This document shows positions 52,605 to 63,200 of a DNA stretch of 64,000 nucleotides, piece by piece. The stretch's first letter is position 1. The number at the start of each line of letters is the position of its first letter. The notes under the pieces were generated by a model. That model had not been told where the DNA came from and did no database searches. It saw only the letters and a list, made by a program, of their open reading frames with translations. A program made the position numbers and the translations under genes. This DNA comes from RAM1 sp041905405 (GTDB taxonomy: Bacteria > Pseudomonadota > Gammaproteobacteria > Burkholderiales > Burkholderiaceae_C), in contig JAYRLC010000004.1 of NCBI GenBank assembly GCA_041905405.1, positions 169,822-233,821 on the forward strand, written 5' to 3'.

Positions 52605-55592
52605 GTGCACAGCACGCTCACGGGATTGAAGCGTTTGAAGGGGGCCTGCGCCGGGCTGGTGCTGCTGGCATGTGCGCTGGCCGTGCCGGGCAGCGGCGCC
52701 GGTGCAGGGCAGGAACGCTACGAATACGACGCCATTGGCCGGCTCGTGCTGCACGTGGACAGCCAGAGCGAAGTCACCGAATACAGCTATGACCCGGCCG
52801 GCAACCTGCTGTCGGTACGCCGTGCAGGGCAGGCCGCGGATCTGGCACCGGCACTCACCAGCGTGTCGCCTTCCGTCATCCGCCGTGGTGAAACCCGCTC
52901 CGTCACGCTGACCGGGCAGCGGCTGCAGGCCGGCACGCTGCAGGCTTCGGATCCGGGCATCGGCATCAGCGGCGTCCAGCTTGGCGCCAGCCAGATCACC
53001 GCGCAGGTGACGGTGGCCCCTTCGGTTGCGGTGCGTGCGCACACGCTCACTTTCAGCAATGCCCGGGGCGCAGCCAGCGTGGCGCTGGTGGTGGCGTCGG
53101 CCCTGCCGGTGCTGACGGTGGAGCCCAGCCCGCTGGCCCTGCCGCCCGACAACACCGCGCGCGCGATCACGCTGCGCCTGTCCACCGCCGACGCGGTGGC
53201 GCATGTGGTGAACATTGCCAGCAGCGATGCCGGCCGCGTCAGCGTCAACCCGGCCAGCGTGACCCTTGCCGCCGGGCAGACAGCCGTGCAGGTCAGCGTG
53301 ACGCCCAGGGCCGGCGGTTTCGCCAACCTGTTGCTGACATCGCCCACGCTGCAGTCCGTGACCCTGCCGGTGTTTGTCACCACCGACTTCCGCGGCGCCA
53401 ACACGAGCCATGCCGTGCCCGTGGGGGTGCAGGTGGGCGACGCGGTTGCGCCGTCGGCGCCGCCCGTATCCGCCACGTTCGCCAGCGCCCGCGTGGGCGT
53501 GGCGGTCGGGCCTGTGCTGACCGGCATGATGCCCGGCGCCGTGCCGGTGGGCGGAACCTACAGCCTGACCGTCACGGGCATGGCATTGCCGGGCACGGTG
53601 CAACTGTCGCTGTCGCCCGACCAGGGCGTGGCCGTCACCCAGGCCACCGTCAGCGGTGGCGCGGGCGCCGGGCAGATATCGGCGCAACTGGCGGTAGACG
53701 CCGGTGCCCCGCCGGGCGAGCGGCGGGTCGTGGTGCGTGACGCCGCAGGCCAGGTCATCGCATTCGCTGACCCCGGCCAGGGCCGCATCGTGCTGACCAC
53801 CGGCCAGCCGGTGATCGATTCCGTCGCGCCGCTGTTCGCACCGCAGGGCGCGACGGTACGGCTGACCGTGCGGGGCCGCCACCTGCAGGGTGCGGGCCTG
53901 CGCATCAGCCCCGCCACCGACCTGCGCGTGGACAGCGCGCCGGTCGTCAATGCCGCGGGCACCGAGCTGACAGCGGGCGTTCAGGTGGCGCCGCCGGCGT
54001 TGACCGGCACGCGCCGGGTGCAGGTCATCACGCCTTCAGGCCAGAGCCCGGACGAGGTCGGCAACGGCAACCAGTTCACCATCGTGCAGGCTATCCAGCA
54101 TGAGGTGTCGCCCATCGTTGCCCCGCTGGTCGGCGTCGTGGTGGGCAGCAGTACGCCGGGTGGCGGCACACAAACGCTGGGGCCGGTGCAGGCGCCGGCG
54201 GTGGGGGTGCTGGTGGGCGCGGCCGCGCAGTCGCTCACCCCGGGCGTAGGGGTGCTGGGGACATCGCTGACGCTTGTCGTCCAGGGGACGGGCCTGCAGT
54301 CGGTGCAGTCGGTCACGCTGACGCCGCCTGACGGCATCACGCTGGGTGTGCCCGGCGTGAATGCGCAGGGCACGCAACTGAGCATTCCCGTCTCGGTGGA
54401 CGCGGCCGCGCCGCGGACTGCGCGCCGGGTACGACTGTCCACGGCCACGGGCCTCCTGCCGTTCACCGCGCCAGGCGCGGACGCCTTCCGCGTGGTGGCG
54501 CCCGCGCCCGACATCGTGAGCGTCGTGCCGCAGGTTGTCCTGGCCGGCGCCACCACGACCCTGACGGTGCGCGGGCTCAACTTCAGCGACGTGACGGCCG
54601 TACGCTTCGAGCCGGCGGGTGGCCTGCTGCCTGTGCCGCCGTTCGCCGCGACCGATGGCAACACCGTCCTGCGCTTTGTAGTGCAGGCGGCGGCCGACGC
54701 GGCCAGCGGGCAGCGCGTGCTGGTGGTGGAGACGGCCGGTGGGGCTACGTCCGCGGCACCGTCGCCGGCCAACACCTGCCAGGTCGCGCGGCAGGCGGGG
54801 CCCGTCCATGACGCGATCATGGCGCTGCCGGTCGGGGTGCAGGTGGGCGATGCAACACCGCCGCCGCAACCCGTGGCGCGTGAAGCGCATGCCCAGGCCG
54901 TGGGTGTGGTACTGGAATCCGTTGGCGGTGGCACGTCAACACGCAGCGACAGCGCCTACGCCGCCCCTGTGGGCGTGCTGGTCGGACCCGGCGCCGCCCG
55001 TCTGAGCCCGCAGTTGCCCGACGGCGTGCTGGCCGGTGGCAGCCACGCGCTGGTGATCCAGGGCATCGGGCTCGACCAGGTCACGGCGGTAACCGTGCAT
55101 GGCACGGCCGGCATCAGCCTGGGCACGCCTGTGGCGGGTGGCGAGGCGACCCTGCTCACGGTGCCGATGGACGTGCCGGGCACGGTCTCGTCAGGCATGT
55201 ATGGCCTGCGGCTGTACAGCGGCACGGGCACGGCCACCGCGCGCATCACCGATGTGCGGGCCGACGCACTGCTCTTTGCCGTGGGCAAGCTGCCCGTGGC
55301 CATGGAATCCGTCAGCCCCATCGTGCTGGAACAGGGCAAGACCTACACCTTCACGGTGCGCGGCATCGGCCTGCGCGACGTCTACGCGGTTGAGTCCGCG
55401 CCGGATGGCGGCCTGCGCGTCGGGCCTGCGCAATGGTCGTCCGACGCGCTGGGCGAACGGCTCACCGTCCAGATCCTGGTGGCGCCGGACGCCGCCGTCG
55501 GCAGCCGTGTGATCCGCCTGCGGGTGCCGGGCGGCATCACGGGCGCGGACGCCACACCGGCCAACACCATCACCATTTCCACCCCGTTCTGA
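52605..55592 (+). CDS. Large secreted protein with one YD segment and three ~235-residue repeat supermodules
   Basis: Exported protein of 995 residues. After a signal peptide (GACAGLVLLACALAVPGSGA, cleavage near 35) come two YD-type RHS strands, YEYDAIGRLVLHVDSQ and YSYDPAGNLLSVRR (about 38-72). The rest looks like IPT/TIG-type Ig domains, for example SVSPSVIRRGETRSVTLTGQ near 83. A V-G-V-x-V-G signature recurs with its central Gly at about 274, 298, 510, 534, 744, 767 and 790, giving a supermodule period of about 235 residues. It uses a GTG start after a purine-rich site. It is probably a surface or adhesin-like partner of the downstream RHS protein; this is inference. Confidence 0.75.
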   Translation: MHSTLTGLKRLKGACAGLVLLACALAVPGSGAGAGQERYEYDAIGRLVLHVDSQSEVTEYSYDPAGNLLSVRRAGQAADLAPALTSVSPSVIRRGETRSVTLTGQRLQAGTLQASDPGIGISGVQLGASQITAQVTVAPSVAVRAHTLTFSNARGAASVALVVASALPVLTVEPSPLALPPDNTARAITLRLSTADAVAHVVNIASSDAGRVSVNPASVTLAAGQTAVQVSVTPRAGGFANLLLTSPTLQSVTLPVFVTTDFRGANTSHAVPVGVQVGDAVAPSAPPVSATFASARVGVAVGPVLTGMMPGAVPVGGTYSLTVTGMALPGTVQLSLSPDQGVAVTQATVSGGAGAGQISAQLAVDAGAPPGERRVVVRDAAGQVIAFADPGQGRIVLTTGQPVIDSVAPLFAPQGATVRLTVRGRHLQGAGLRISPATDLRVDSAPVVNAAGTELTAGVQVAPPALTGTRRVQVITPSGQSPDEVGNGNQFTIVQAIQHEVSPIVAPLVGVVVGSSTPGGGTQTLGPVQAPAVGVLVGAAAQSLTPGVGVLGTSLTLVVQGTGLQSVQSVTLTPPDGITLGVPGVNAQGTQLSIPVSVDAAAPRTARRVRLSTATGLLPFTAPGADAFRVVAPAPDIVSVVPQVVLAGATTTLTVRGLNFSDVTAVRFEPAGGLLPVPPFAATDGNTVLRFVVQAAADAASGQRVLVVETAGGATSAAPSPANTCQVARQAGPVHDAIMALPVGVQVGDATPPPQPVAREAHAQAVGVVLESVGGGTSTRSDSAYAAPVGVLVGPGAARLSPQLPDGVLAGGSHALVIQGIGLDQVTAVTVHGTAGISLGTPVAGGEATLLTVPMDVPGTVSSGMYGLRLYSGTGTATARITDVRADALLFAVGKLPVAMESVSPIVLEQGKTYTFTVRGIGLRDVYAVESAPDGGLRVGPAQWSSDALGERLTVQILVAPDAAVGSRVIRLRVPGGITGADATPANTITISTPF

Positions 55593-55632
55593 CACCTCTG
55601 TCCTGACTTTGCTTACTTCGAGGAAAAACGCC

Positions 55633-57183
55633 ATGCGTACCCCTGCCACCACACGTTCCGTCACGTTCAAACCCGCGCTGCTGGCCGCGGCGCTCGCGGC
55701 CGCTTTTGCGAGCGCACCCGCCGCTGCCTTTGACAGCGGCAGCACCGGCGCCGACGGCGCGCTGAACCCGACCGTCAACACCGAAATCCAGGTGCCGCCC
55801 AGCGGCATCCTGAACTACACCACGGTCAACATCCCGGCCGGCGTCACGCTGAAATTCAAGAAGAACGCGCTGAACACGCCGGTGTATTTGCTGGTCAGCG
55901 GCAACGTGACGATTGCGGGGACGATCGACATCCGCGGTGAAGACTCCCGTTTTGTCGGCACCGCTGGCGATGGCAGCCTGGCCGACGACGGCGTGCCGGG
56001 CCGTGGGGGCCCTGGCGGCTACGACGGCGGCCGGGGTGGGCGGGACGATACGGCGCAGACGCCGGAGATCATCCGCGGCGGGGCTGGCCTGGGCCCGGGA
56101 GGGGGCAAAGGCGGCATTGAAGGTGTTGACGGCTGCTCCAACAACCGTTACTACAAATACGCCGGACTCGGCGGGGCGCACGCCACGAATGGTAGTGACA
56201 GCTTTTTTACCGCATTCCGCTGTGGCACCAGCGCGGACCAGGCCAAGGCCTATGGCTCCGCCCAACTGCAGCCGCTGTTGGGCGGCTCTGGTGGCGGCGG
56301 CGGGCGCGGCGGAACCAACTACGCGGGCTCCGGCGGTGGCGGTGGTGGCGGCGCGCTGCTGATCGCTTCGTCCGGCACGATCCAGCTTGCGCCGACTGGC
56401 AGCATCGATGCCACCGGCGGCACCTCCGGCTTGTCCGGCGGCGCCGGCGCCGGCTCCCAGGGTGGTGGTGGCTCGGGCGGGTCGGTCCGTCTGGTCGCCA
56501 CATCCATTGCCGGCACTGGCAAACTGTATGCGGATGGCGGTTGCACCTACACGAGTCCCACCGGCAAGGACTATTGCCTGATCACTTCCAGTTCATATGG
56601 CTATGGCGGCGCCGCAGGCCGCATCCGCATCGAGGCCGAACAGGTCACCTTCACCGGAACATCGTCGCCCGCCTACAGCGTCGACACCCCCGCCCCCATC
56701 TTCCTGGCCAGCGTGCCGGGCCTGCGCATAGCGTCGGTGGCGGGCAGTGCCGTGCCGGCCAACCCGACTGGCAACGCTGACATCACGCTGCCGGCCAACA
56801 TCACCAACCCGGTGACGGTCAACTTCGAGACCACCAACGTGCCCACGGGCAACACCGTGCTGCTCAAGGTGATCCCCGCGTACGGCAACCCGGTTGAAGC
56901 GATCACCCCCGCCATCGCGGGCACGGCCGCCGCCGGCACCGCCAGCGTGCAGGTCAACCTGCCGCAGGGCCCCAGCGTGCTGCAGGCGTCCACGACCTAC
57001 ACCGTGGTGGTGGCCATGGGCGAGGCGCTGTCGCGCTTTGCGCAGAACGAGCGCGTCGAGAAGGTCCAGATCCTGGCCACGCTGGGTGGCCGCGAGCCGC
57101 AGCAGGCGCGGCTCATCACCGTGTCGGGCAGGGAATACACCGTGCCGATGTCGGTGTTGCAGATGGTCGGCTTCACGGGCTGA
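55633..57183 (+). CDS. Glycine-rich secreted surface protein
   Basis: Exported protein of 516 residues with a signal peptide (ALLAAALAAAFASAPAAAFD, cleavage near 33). Strand-turn segments such as TTVNIPAGVTLKFKKNAL and VTIAGTIDIRGEDS suggest a beta-helix start. Long glycine tracts follow, for example GGSGGGGGRGGTNYAGSGGG near 225 and GGAGAGSQGGGGSGGSVRLV near 285. A C-terminal domain with NLPQGPSVLQASTTYTVVVA ends the chain. No catalytic motif is seen. It lies between the YD/TIG protein and the giant RHS protein, 40 bases after the former and 62 bases before the latter, so the three probably form one operon. Confidence 0.75.
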   Translation: MRTPATTRSVTFKPALLAAALAAAFASAPAAAFDSGSTGADGALNPTVNTEIQVPPSGILNYTTVNIPAGVTLKFKKNALNTPVYLLVSGNVTIAGTIDIRGEDSRFVGTAGDGSLADDGVPGRGGPGGYDGGRGGRDDTAQTPEIIRGGAGLGPGGGKGGIEGVDGCSNNRYYKYAGLGGAHATNGSDSFFTAFRCGTSADQAKAYGSAQLQPLLGGSGGGGGRGGTNYAGSGGGGGGGALLIASSGTIQLAPTGSIDATGGTSGLSGGAGAGSQGGGGSGGSVRLVATSIAGTGKLYADGGCTYTSPTGKDYCLITSSSYGYGGAAGRIRIEAEQVTFTGTSSPAYSVDTPAPIFLASVPGLRIASVAGSAVPANPTGNADITLPANITNPVTVNFETTNVPTGNTVLLKVIPAYGNPVEAITPAIAGTAAAGTASVQVNLPQGPSVLQASTTYTVVVAMGEALSRFAQNERVEKVQILATLGGREPQQARLITVSGREYTVPMSVLQMVGFTG

Positions 57184-57245
57184 CGTCCGCGCATTGCACA
57201 GGGACCTACAGCGAAATTCAGCGACATTCAGGCGAGGCACAGACG

Positions 57246-60200
57246 ATGGCGGGCAGCACAGGGGGGCGGGCCGCGCGGCCCATGAACGGGGCCGCGCGGC
57301 CGTGGCGCGGGGCGCTGTGGGCGGTGTGGATGGTGGCGGCCGTCTGGCTCGGTGGGCTGTGGCCTGCCGTGGTGCAGGCCCAGCAGGCGGTGGTTGCGTT
57401 CGGCCCGCAGGCCGTGGCGCTGCAGCCGCAGGGCAACCGCCCCGCCAGCAAAACCGATACCTACACCTGGACCCGCAAGCAGGGCAAGCAGGCCAACTAT
57501 GAGCTGGAAGTCACCAACGACTCGCCCGCGCAAGCCGCGCAGGGCGGCAGCCGCACGAGCGAGGTAGAGGTCTGGCACAACGGCGTAAAGCTGTGGGGCA
57601 CGCGCGATCTGTTCCGCGCCAACGGCCAGCCGGTGGCCGCGGTGCGCAAGCCGATCACCGTGCGCAAGCACAACGACATAGAAGTGCGCATGAAGGGGCG
57701 CGCCGTGGTGCGGCTGAACCTGCGCGTAACGGCGCTGCCGGTGCCCGTGCGCATTGCCGAGCTCACGCCCCAGCGGCTGGAGGTCGACCATGGCGCGTCG
57801 GGCGTGCTCACGGCGCGACTGGAGCCGGTGCCCCGGGTGGCCGGTACGCTGACGGTGGCCACCAACCGCGACGACACGGCCGATGCGCCGCGGCAGATCC
57901 GCTATGCGGCGGGCCAGCAGCGCGTGGCCGTTCCCGTCTATGGTGAAGGCGTGGGCACCGCGCAGATCACGGTGCGGCTGAACGACAGCAGCGACAGCTC
58001 GCGCATCCAGGTCAACCCCGCGCCGTCGCGCGTGGTGGCGCTGACGCCGCTGCACAGCGTGCTGAGCCAGGGTACGACCGTGCAGTACACGGTGGCCGTG
58101 CGGCCCCGGCGCGCGCACCAGGCGCACCAGGTGGAACTGCAAAGCTCCCACCCCGCGCGGCTGGCTGTGCCGGCCCGCGTGACCATAGCGGCCGGCGCGG
58201 GCAGCGCCACGTTCGTCGCGCGCGCGGGCAACCTGGGGCATGCGCTGGTCACGGCGCGGCTGACAGACCGCGGCGCCCAAAGCGCCGCAAGCGCCCATGC
58301 GCAGATCGTGGCGCCGGCCGCGCCGCGGCTTGCCGCGCTGCAGCCTGCGACCAGCCAGATCATGCAGGGCGGCACCGCGCAGCTCAGCGTCAGCCTGAAC
58401 GCCGTGCAGCCGCGCGCCGTCACCGTCGGCCTGCAGGCACGCAACCCGGCGGTGCTGGGCGTGCCCGCCAGCGTTGCCATCGCGGCGGGGCAGACCCAGG
58501 CGTTCTTTACCGTCCAGGGGTTGCAGCCGGGCGCCAGCGGCGTTGTGGCCGCACTGAATGGCAGCACGGCCGAGGCGGCGGTACAGGTCAGCGCACTGCC
58601 GGCGCGGCTGGACAGTTTGTTGCCCGGCACGGCCACGCTGATGGTGGGTGCCACGGGCGAACTGCGCGTGCGCCTCGCCGTTGCCGCGCCCGCGGGCGCT
58701 TCCGTCACCGTGGCGCTGGGCGCGCAGCCCGACGGCGTCGTGCAACTGCCCGCCGCTGCCTACGTGGCGCCCGGCCAGCAGGAAGCGCCGGTGGCCGTCA
58801 CGGCCCTGGCAGCCGGACAGGCGCGCGTAAGCGCCGTGCTGAACGGCGTGACGCGTACCGCGACCCTGATCGTCACGCCGCAGCCGCCGCGCGTGGAGCA
58901 GATCACCCCGCAGGTGCTGGGTGTGCAGGTGGGCGCCAGCGCGCGCATCACCGTGCGGCTGAGCAACGCGCCAGCCCAGGCGGTCGAAGTGGACCTGACC
59001 AACACCCAGCCGGGCGTGCTGGACGCGCCCGACACACTGATCATCCCCGCCGGGCAGGACGAGCAGGAGTTCAGCGTGCTGGGCCTGGTCGCCGGCCAAG
59101 CCCATGTGACCGCCAGCCTGAACGGCACGAGCCGCGCGGCGACGGTCACTGTCGCCGCGCCGCCGCCGCAGCCGGCGCGCATCGAGCCGCCGTCGCAGAC
59201 GCTTCCGCGCGGCAAGCTGGGCCAGCTCACCCTGGTGCTGGACCGTGCGGCGCAGGCCGACGCGGTGGTGGCACTGGCCAGCAACAACCCCGGGGTACTG
59301 GGCCTGCCCGAGCAGATCACCGTGCCCGCCGGCGAGCTCAGCGCGCAGATACCGCTGGTGGCGCAACAACAGGGCACGGCGCGCATCACCGCCAGCCTGA
59401 ACGGCCGGGCCGTGAGCGCGACCGTGGCTGTAACGGCCGCCGAACTGACCGCCATCCGGCTGGAGCCGCCATCGGTGCAGATCAACCCCGGCCAGGTGGT
59501 GCAACTGCGCGCCATCGGCACCTACAGCGACGCCAGCACGCGCGACATCACGCAGGACGCGGCCACGCAGTGGAGCGTCACGGCGGCTGACGCTGAAGAA
59601 GACGGTGAGCCCGCAGACCCCGCAGAACCTATTGCCAGCATCTCGGCCGACGGCAAACTCATGGGCCTGGACAGCGGCGACGCGGTGGTGCGCGCCGCGC
59701 AGGCCGTAAGCCCGACCTGGGCGCAGCCCAGCCCCGCGCCCGTGGTGGGCGAAGGCACGGTCACCGTGGGCGAACCCAGCCCGCTGGCGCTGGCGGCATC
59801 GGCCACCACGCTGGTGGCGGCCCAGACGGCCACGGTGAGCATCGGCGCGCCGTACCCGGCGGCCACGCGTGCCATCACCATCACGCTGGTGGCCAGCGGC
59901 GGCCTGCAGGCGCCGGCGCAGGTGCTGATCGCGCCGGGCCTGACCAGCGTCAACATCCTGGTGCAAGCCACGACAGCGGGCGACGCCACACTGCGCGCCA
60001 CGGCCGTGCCGTTCGCGCCGGGCCAGCTGGCCTTCACCATCACCGAGCCCGCGCCCACCAGCGTGCGCATTGACGCCATCACCCCCACCAGCGCGCCGCC
60101 CGGCGCCATCGTGACGCTCAGCGGTGCGGGCTTTGCCAGCCCGGCCAGTGCCAACACGGTGGCGTTCAGCGGCAACGTGCCGGCCGTGGTGCAAAGCGGC

Positions 60201-63200
60201 GGCGCCACGCAACTGCTGGTCAAAGTCCCCGACACCGCGCAAAGCGGCCCCATCACCGTGGCCAACACGCTGGGCACCGCGCAAAGCGAGCCGTTCACGG
60301 TGGTGCGCGAACAGGACTTTGGCCTGCAGGCCAGCCCCGCCTACCTGCGCGTCATGCAGGGCAGCAACGCGGTGGCGGTGCTCAACCTGGCCACCAGCGG
60401 CACGCGCGCCTACCAGGGCCTGGCCAAACTCACGGTCAGCGGACTGCCCACGGGCGTACAGGCGCGCTTCGAGCCGGCCACGCTCAGCGCGTACCAGACC
60501 GGCAAACTCATCCTGGAAGCCGCGGCCAGTGCGCCGCTGGCCACGGCCAGCCTCACGGTGCGGGCCGAAGCCACACTGGACGGCCTGCCCTGGGTGCGCG
60601 ACAACCGCCTGGTGGTGGAAACGATCGCGCGCGCGGGCGTCACGGGGGTCAAAGGCCGCTTCATCACGCCGCAAGGCGCGGGCGTGGCCGGCGTGATCGT
60701 GCGGCTGGACACCACCACGCAGCAGGTGGTGAGCGACGCGGCGGGCAACTTCCTGCTCACGGGGCTGCCGGCGGGCGTGACCACGCTGCGCTTTGACGCG
60801 ACGCCGGCCAACAGCCTGTACCCCATCTGGCCGTACAACGTGACCGTAGTGGCGGGCGAAGTGCTGACGGCGCCAGACTGGGTCATCAACCCGCCGCCGG
60901 CGGACGAACAGTTCAAACCCATCAGCAACGCCACACAGGACCAGCAGATCACCGACGAACGCTACCCCGGGTTCGCGGTCACGCTGCCGGCGGGGGTGAG
61001 CATCGTGGGCTACGACGGCGTCAAAAAAACGCGCATTGCGGTACAGCGCATCGAGCCCGACAAACTGCCCGTGGGCCCCGCGCCCATCCCCATGAAAGAG
61101 GCGTACCAGCTGTACTTTGGCACGCCCATGGGCGGCATCCCCAGCGCCCCGATCCCGGTGACGCTACCCAACTCGGCCGAGCGCGAGCCCGGCGACAAAG
61201 TGGAAATCTGGTGGTTCGACGGCAGCCCCATGGGCGGCACCGGCGACTGGAAAATGGCCGGCCTGGGTACCGTCAGCCCCGACGGCAAAACCGTGGCCAG
61301 CGACCCCGGCGTGGGGCTGCCGCGGTTCTGCGGGGTGTGCGGGCTGGTGTGCCTGAACGCATCGGGTGACCCCAAGGCACCCAAAGCGGTACAAACACCG
61401 CCGAGCTGCCCGGCGCCCGAGGCCGGCAACCCGGTGGACCTGTACAGCGGCCAGGAAATGGCGGGCATGAGCGGACTGAGCTGCGGCGGGCGCACGCCGC
61501 TGGACACGGGCATGAAATACAACCCCGTAGACCCGTTCAACAACGTGGGCGGCATCATCGCAAGCTTTGGCTACGGGTGGACGAGCGACTGGGACGCGAG
61601 CTTCCTGCCATTTGCCGGCGTGCAAAAGCGCCTGATCATGCCGGGCGGGCAGTTCGTGAACCTGGTGGACGACGGCACCGGCAAATACAGGCCTGCGGAC
61701 GACCCGCGCTACAGCGGCACCTACGCACAGCCTGCGGGCGGAACGCGGTGGGAAGTAGTGCACAAGGGCGGCACGCGCTGGACATTCGACCCCCCTGCGG
61801 AAAGCCCTGTGGTGGTGCGCGGCGGCCAGGCGCTGTTCCTGAGCAAAGTAGAAGACGCGAGCGGCAACGTCACCACCATCGCGCGCCGGCCCGACGGCCG
61901 CCTGCAAAGCGTGAGTGCGGGCGAGCGCGGCATGACGATGAGCCACGACATCCGGGGGATGGTCACGCGCATCACGGACCACACCGGACGCACGCAAAAC
62001 TACGAATACGGACCGGGCGTGCGCGTGAGCAAAACCACCGACGCGCAAGGCCGCGTCACGGAATACGGCTACCAGGGCCTGCGCACGTACTTCAACACCT
62101 ATGGCGTCGGCTCCAGCACGATCATGGTCACGGCGTGCGAAGCCGAACTGCCGGGCAACCATTGGGGCATCACCAGCATCAAATACCCGGAAAGCGACAC
62201 ACCGACAGTCAACACATACGGCACGGACCGCATCCTCAAGCAAACGACCTCCACGGGCGAGGAATGGAAATTCAGCTACAAGCGCTCGGGCGCGTGCGTC
62301 GCCAAAATCATCGACCCGCCGGTGCAGGAGTGGGCCCGATTCCTGAGCGTTGACTACACCTGCCGCGCGGGCCAGCCGATAAGCCAGCGGGTGTGCACGA
62401 CCAACGGCACCACCAGCCAATGCACGGACGTGCAAATGGGTACGTGCCCCGAAGTGGACAGCGAGGAAAGCCGGGCGGCGGGCTGGCGGTTCTACGGCGG
62501 GGTGAACCTGGAAACGACGGTCACCAAGCCCGATGGACAAAAGCAGGTATACCGCTTCAGCCCCAAAGGCATGACGCTGCAGGAAACGGACGAACAGGGC
62601 CAAAGCACGCGCCACAGCTACGACGGACGCAACCACCTGATCAAAACCACCGACCCGCTGGGCCGGGAAACAAGACACGAATACGACGCGGTGGGCAACC
62701 GCACGGCCAGCATCGATGCGCTGGGGCGGCGCACGGACACGAGCTGGGACACGGTGCTGAACAAACCCACGCAGCACACGAGCTACCTGCTGGGCGTGCC
62801 CAGCGTGCAGGGCGGCCAGCAGCTGAGCTACACGCCGGTGATCCAGAGCATGGCCTACGACGGCAAAGGCAACGTCACCAGTGTGAGCGACCCCACGGGC
62901 ATCGCCAGCCAGATCAGCTACGACAGCCAGGGGCAAATGGGCACGCTGACGCTGCCGGCGCTGGCCAATGCGCAGAGCATTCCAACAGTGCAGGCGGGGG
63001 TTGCGGGCAGCGTGCCGAAAACGGCACGCAAACTGAGCCTGGCGTACAACGCGGCAGGTGACATCGCGGCTATGCGCGACGCGCAAGGCAACGAAACGCG
63101 GTTCAGCACCGACGCATTGGGCAGAACGACGGGCCAGACCGACCCGCTGGGCTACAACAGCACAAGCCAGTACAACGCGTTGGACCAGCTAACGCAAGCC

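Noticed and set aside
53418..54974. Repeated sequence as a possible CRISPR array
   Set aside because: The repetition is at protein level inside an open frame; there are no short identical DNA repeats with regular spacers.
57228..60674. 1148-residue open frame on the minus strand opposite the RHS gene
   Set aside because: It is Arg/His/Ala-rich with no domain motif and lies fully antisense to a frame with a signal peptide and clear Ig repeats. It is a typical shadow in GC-rich DNA.
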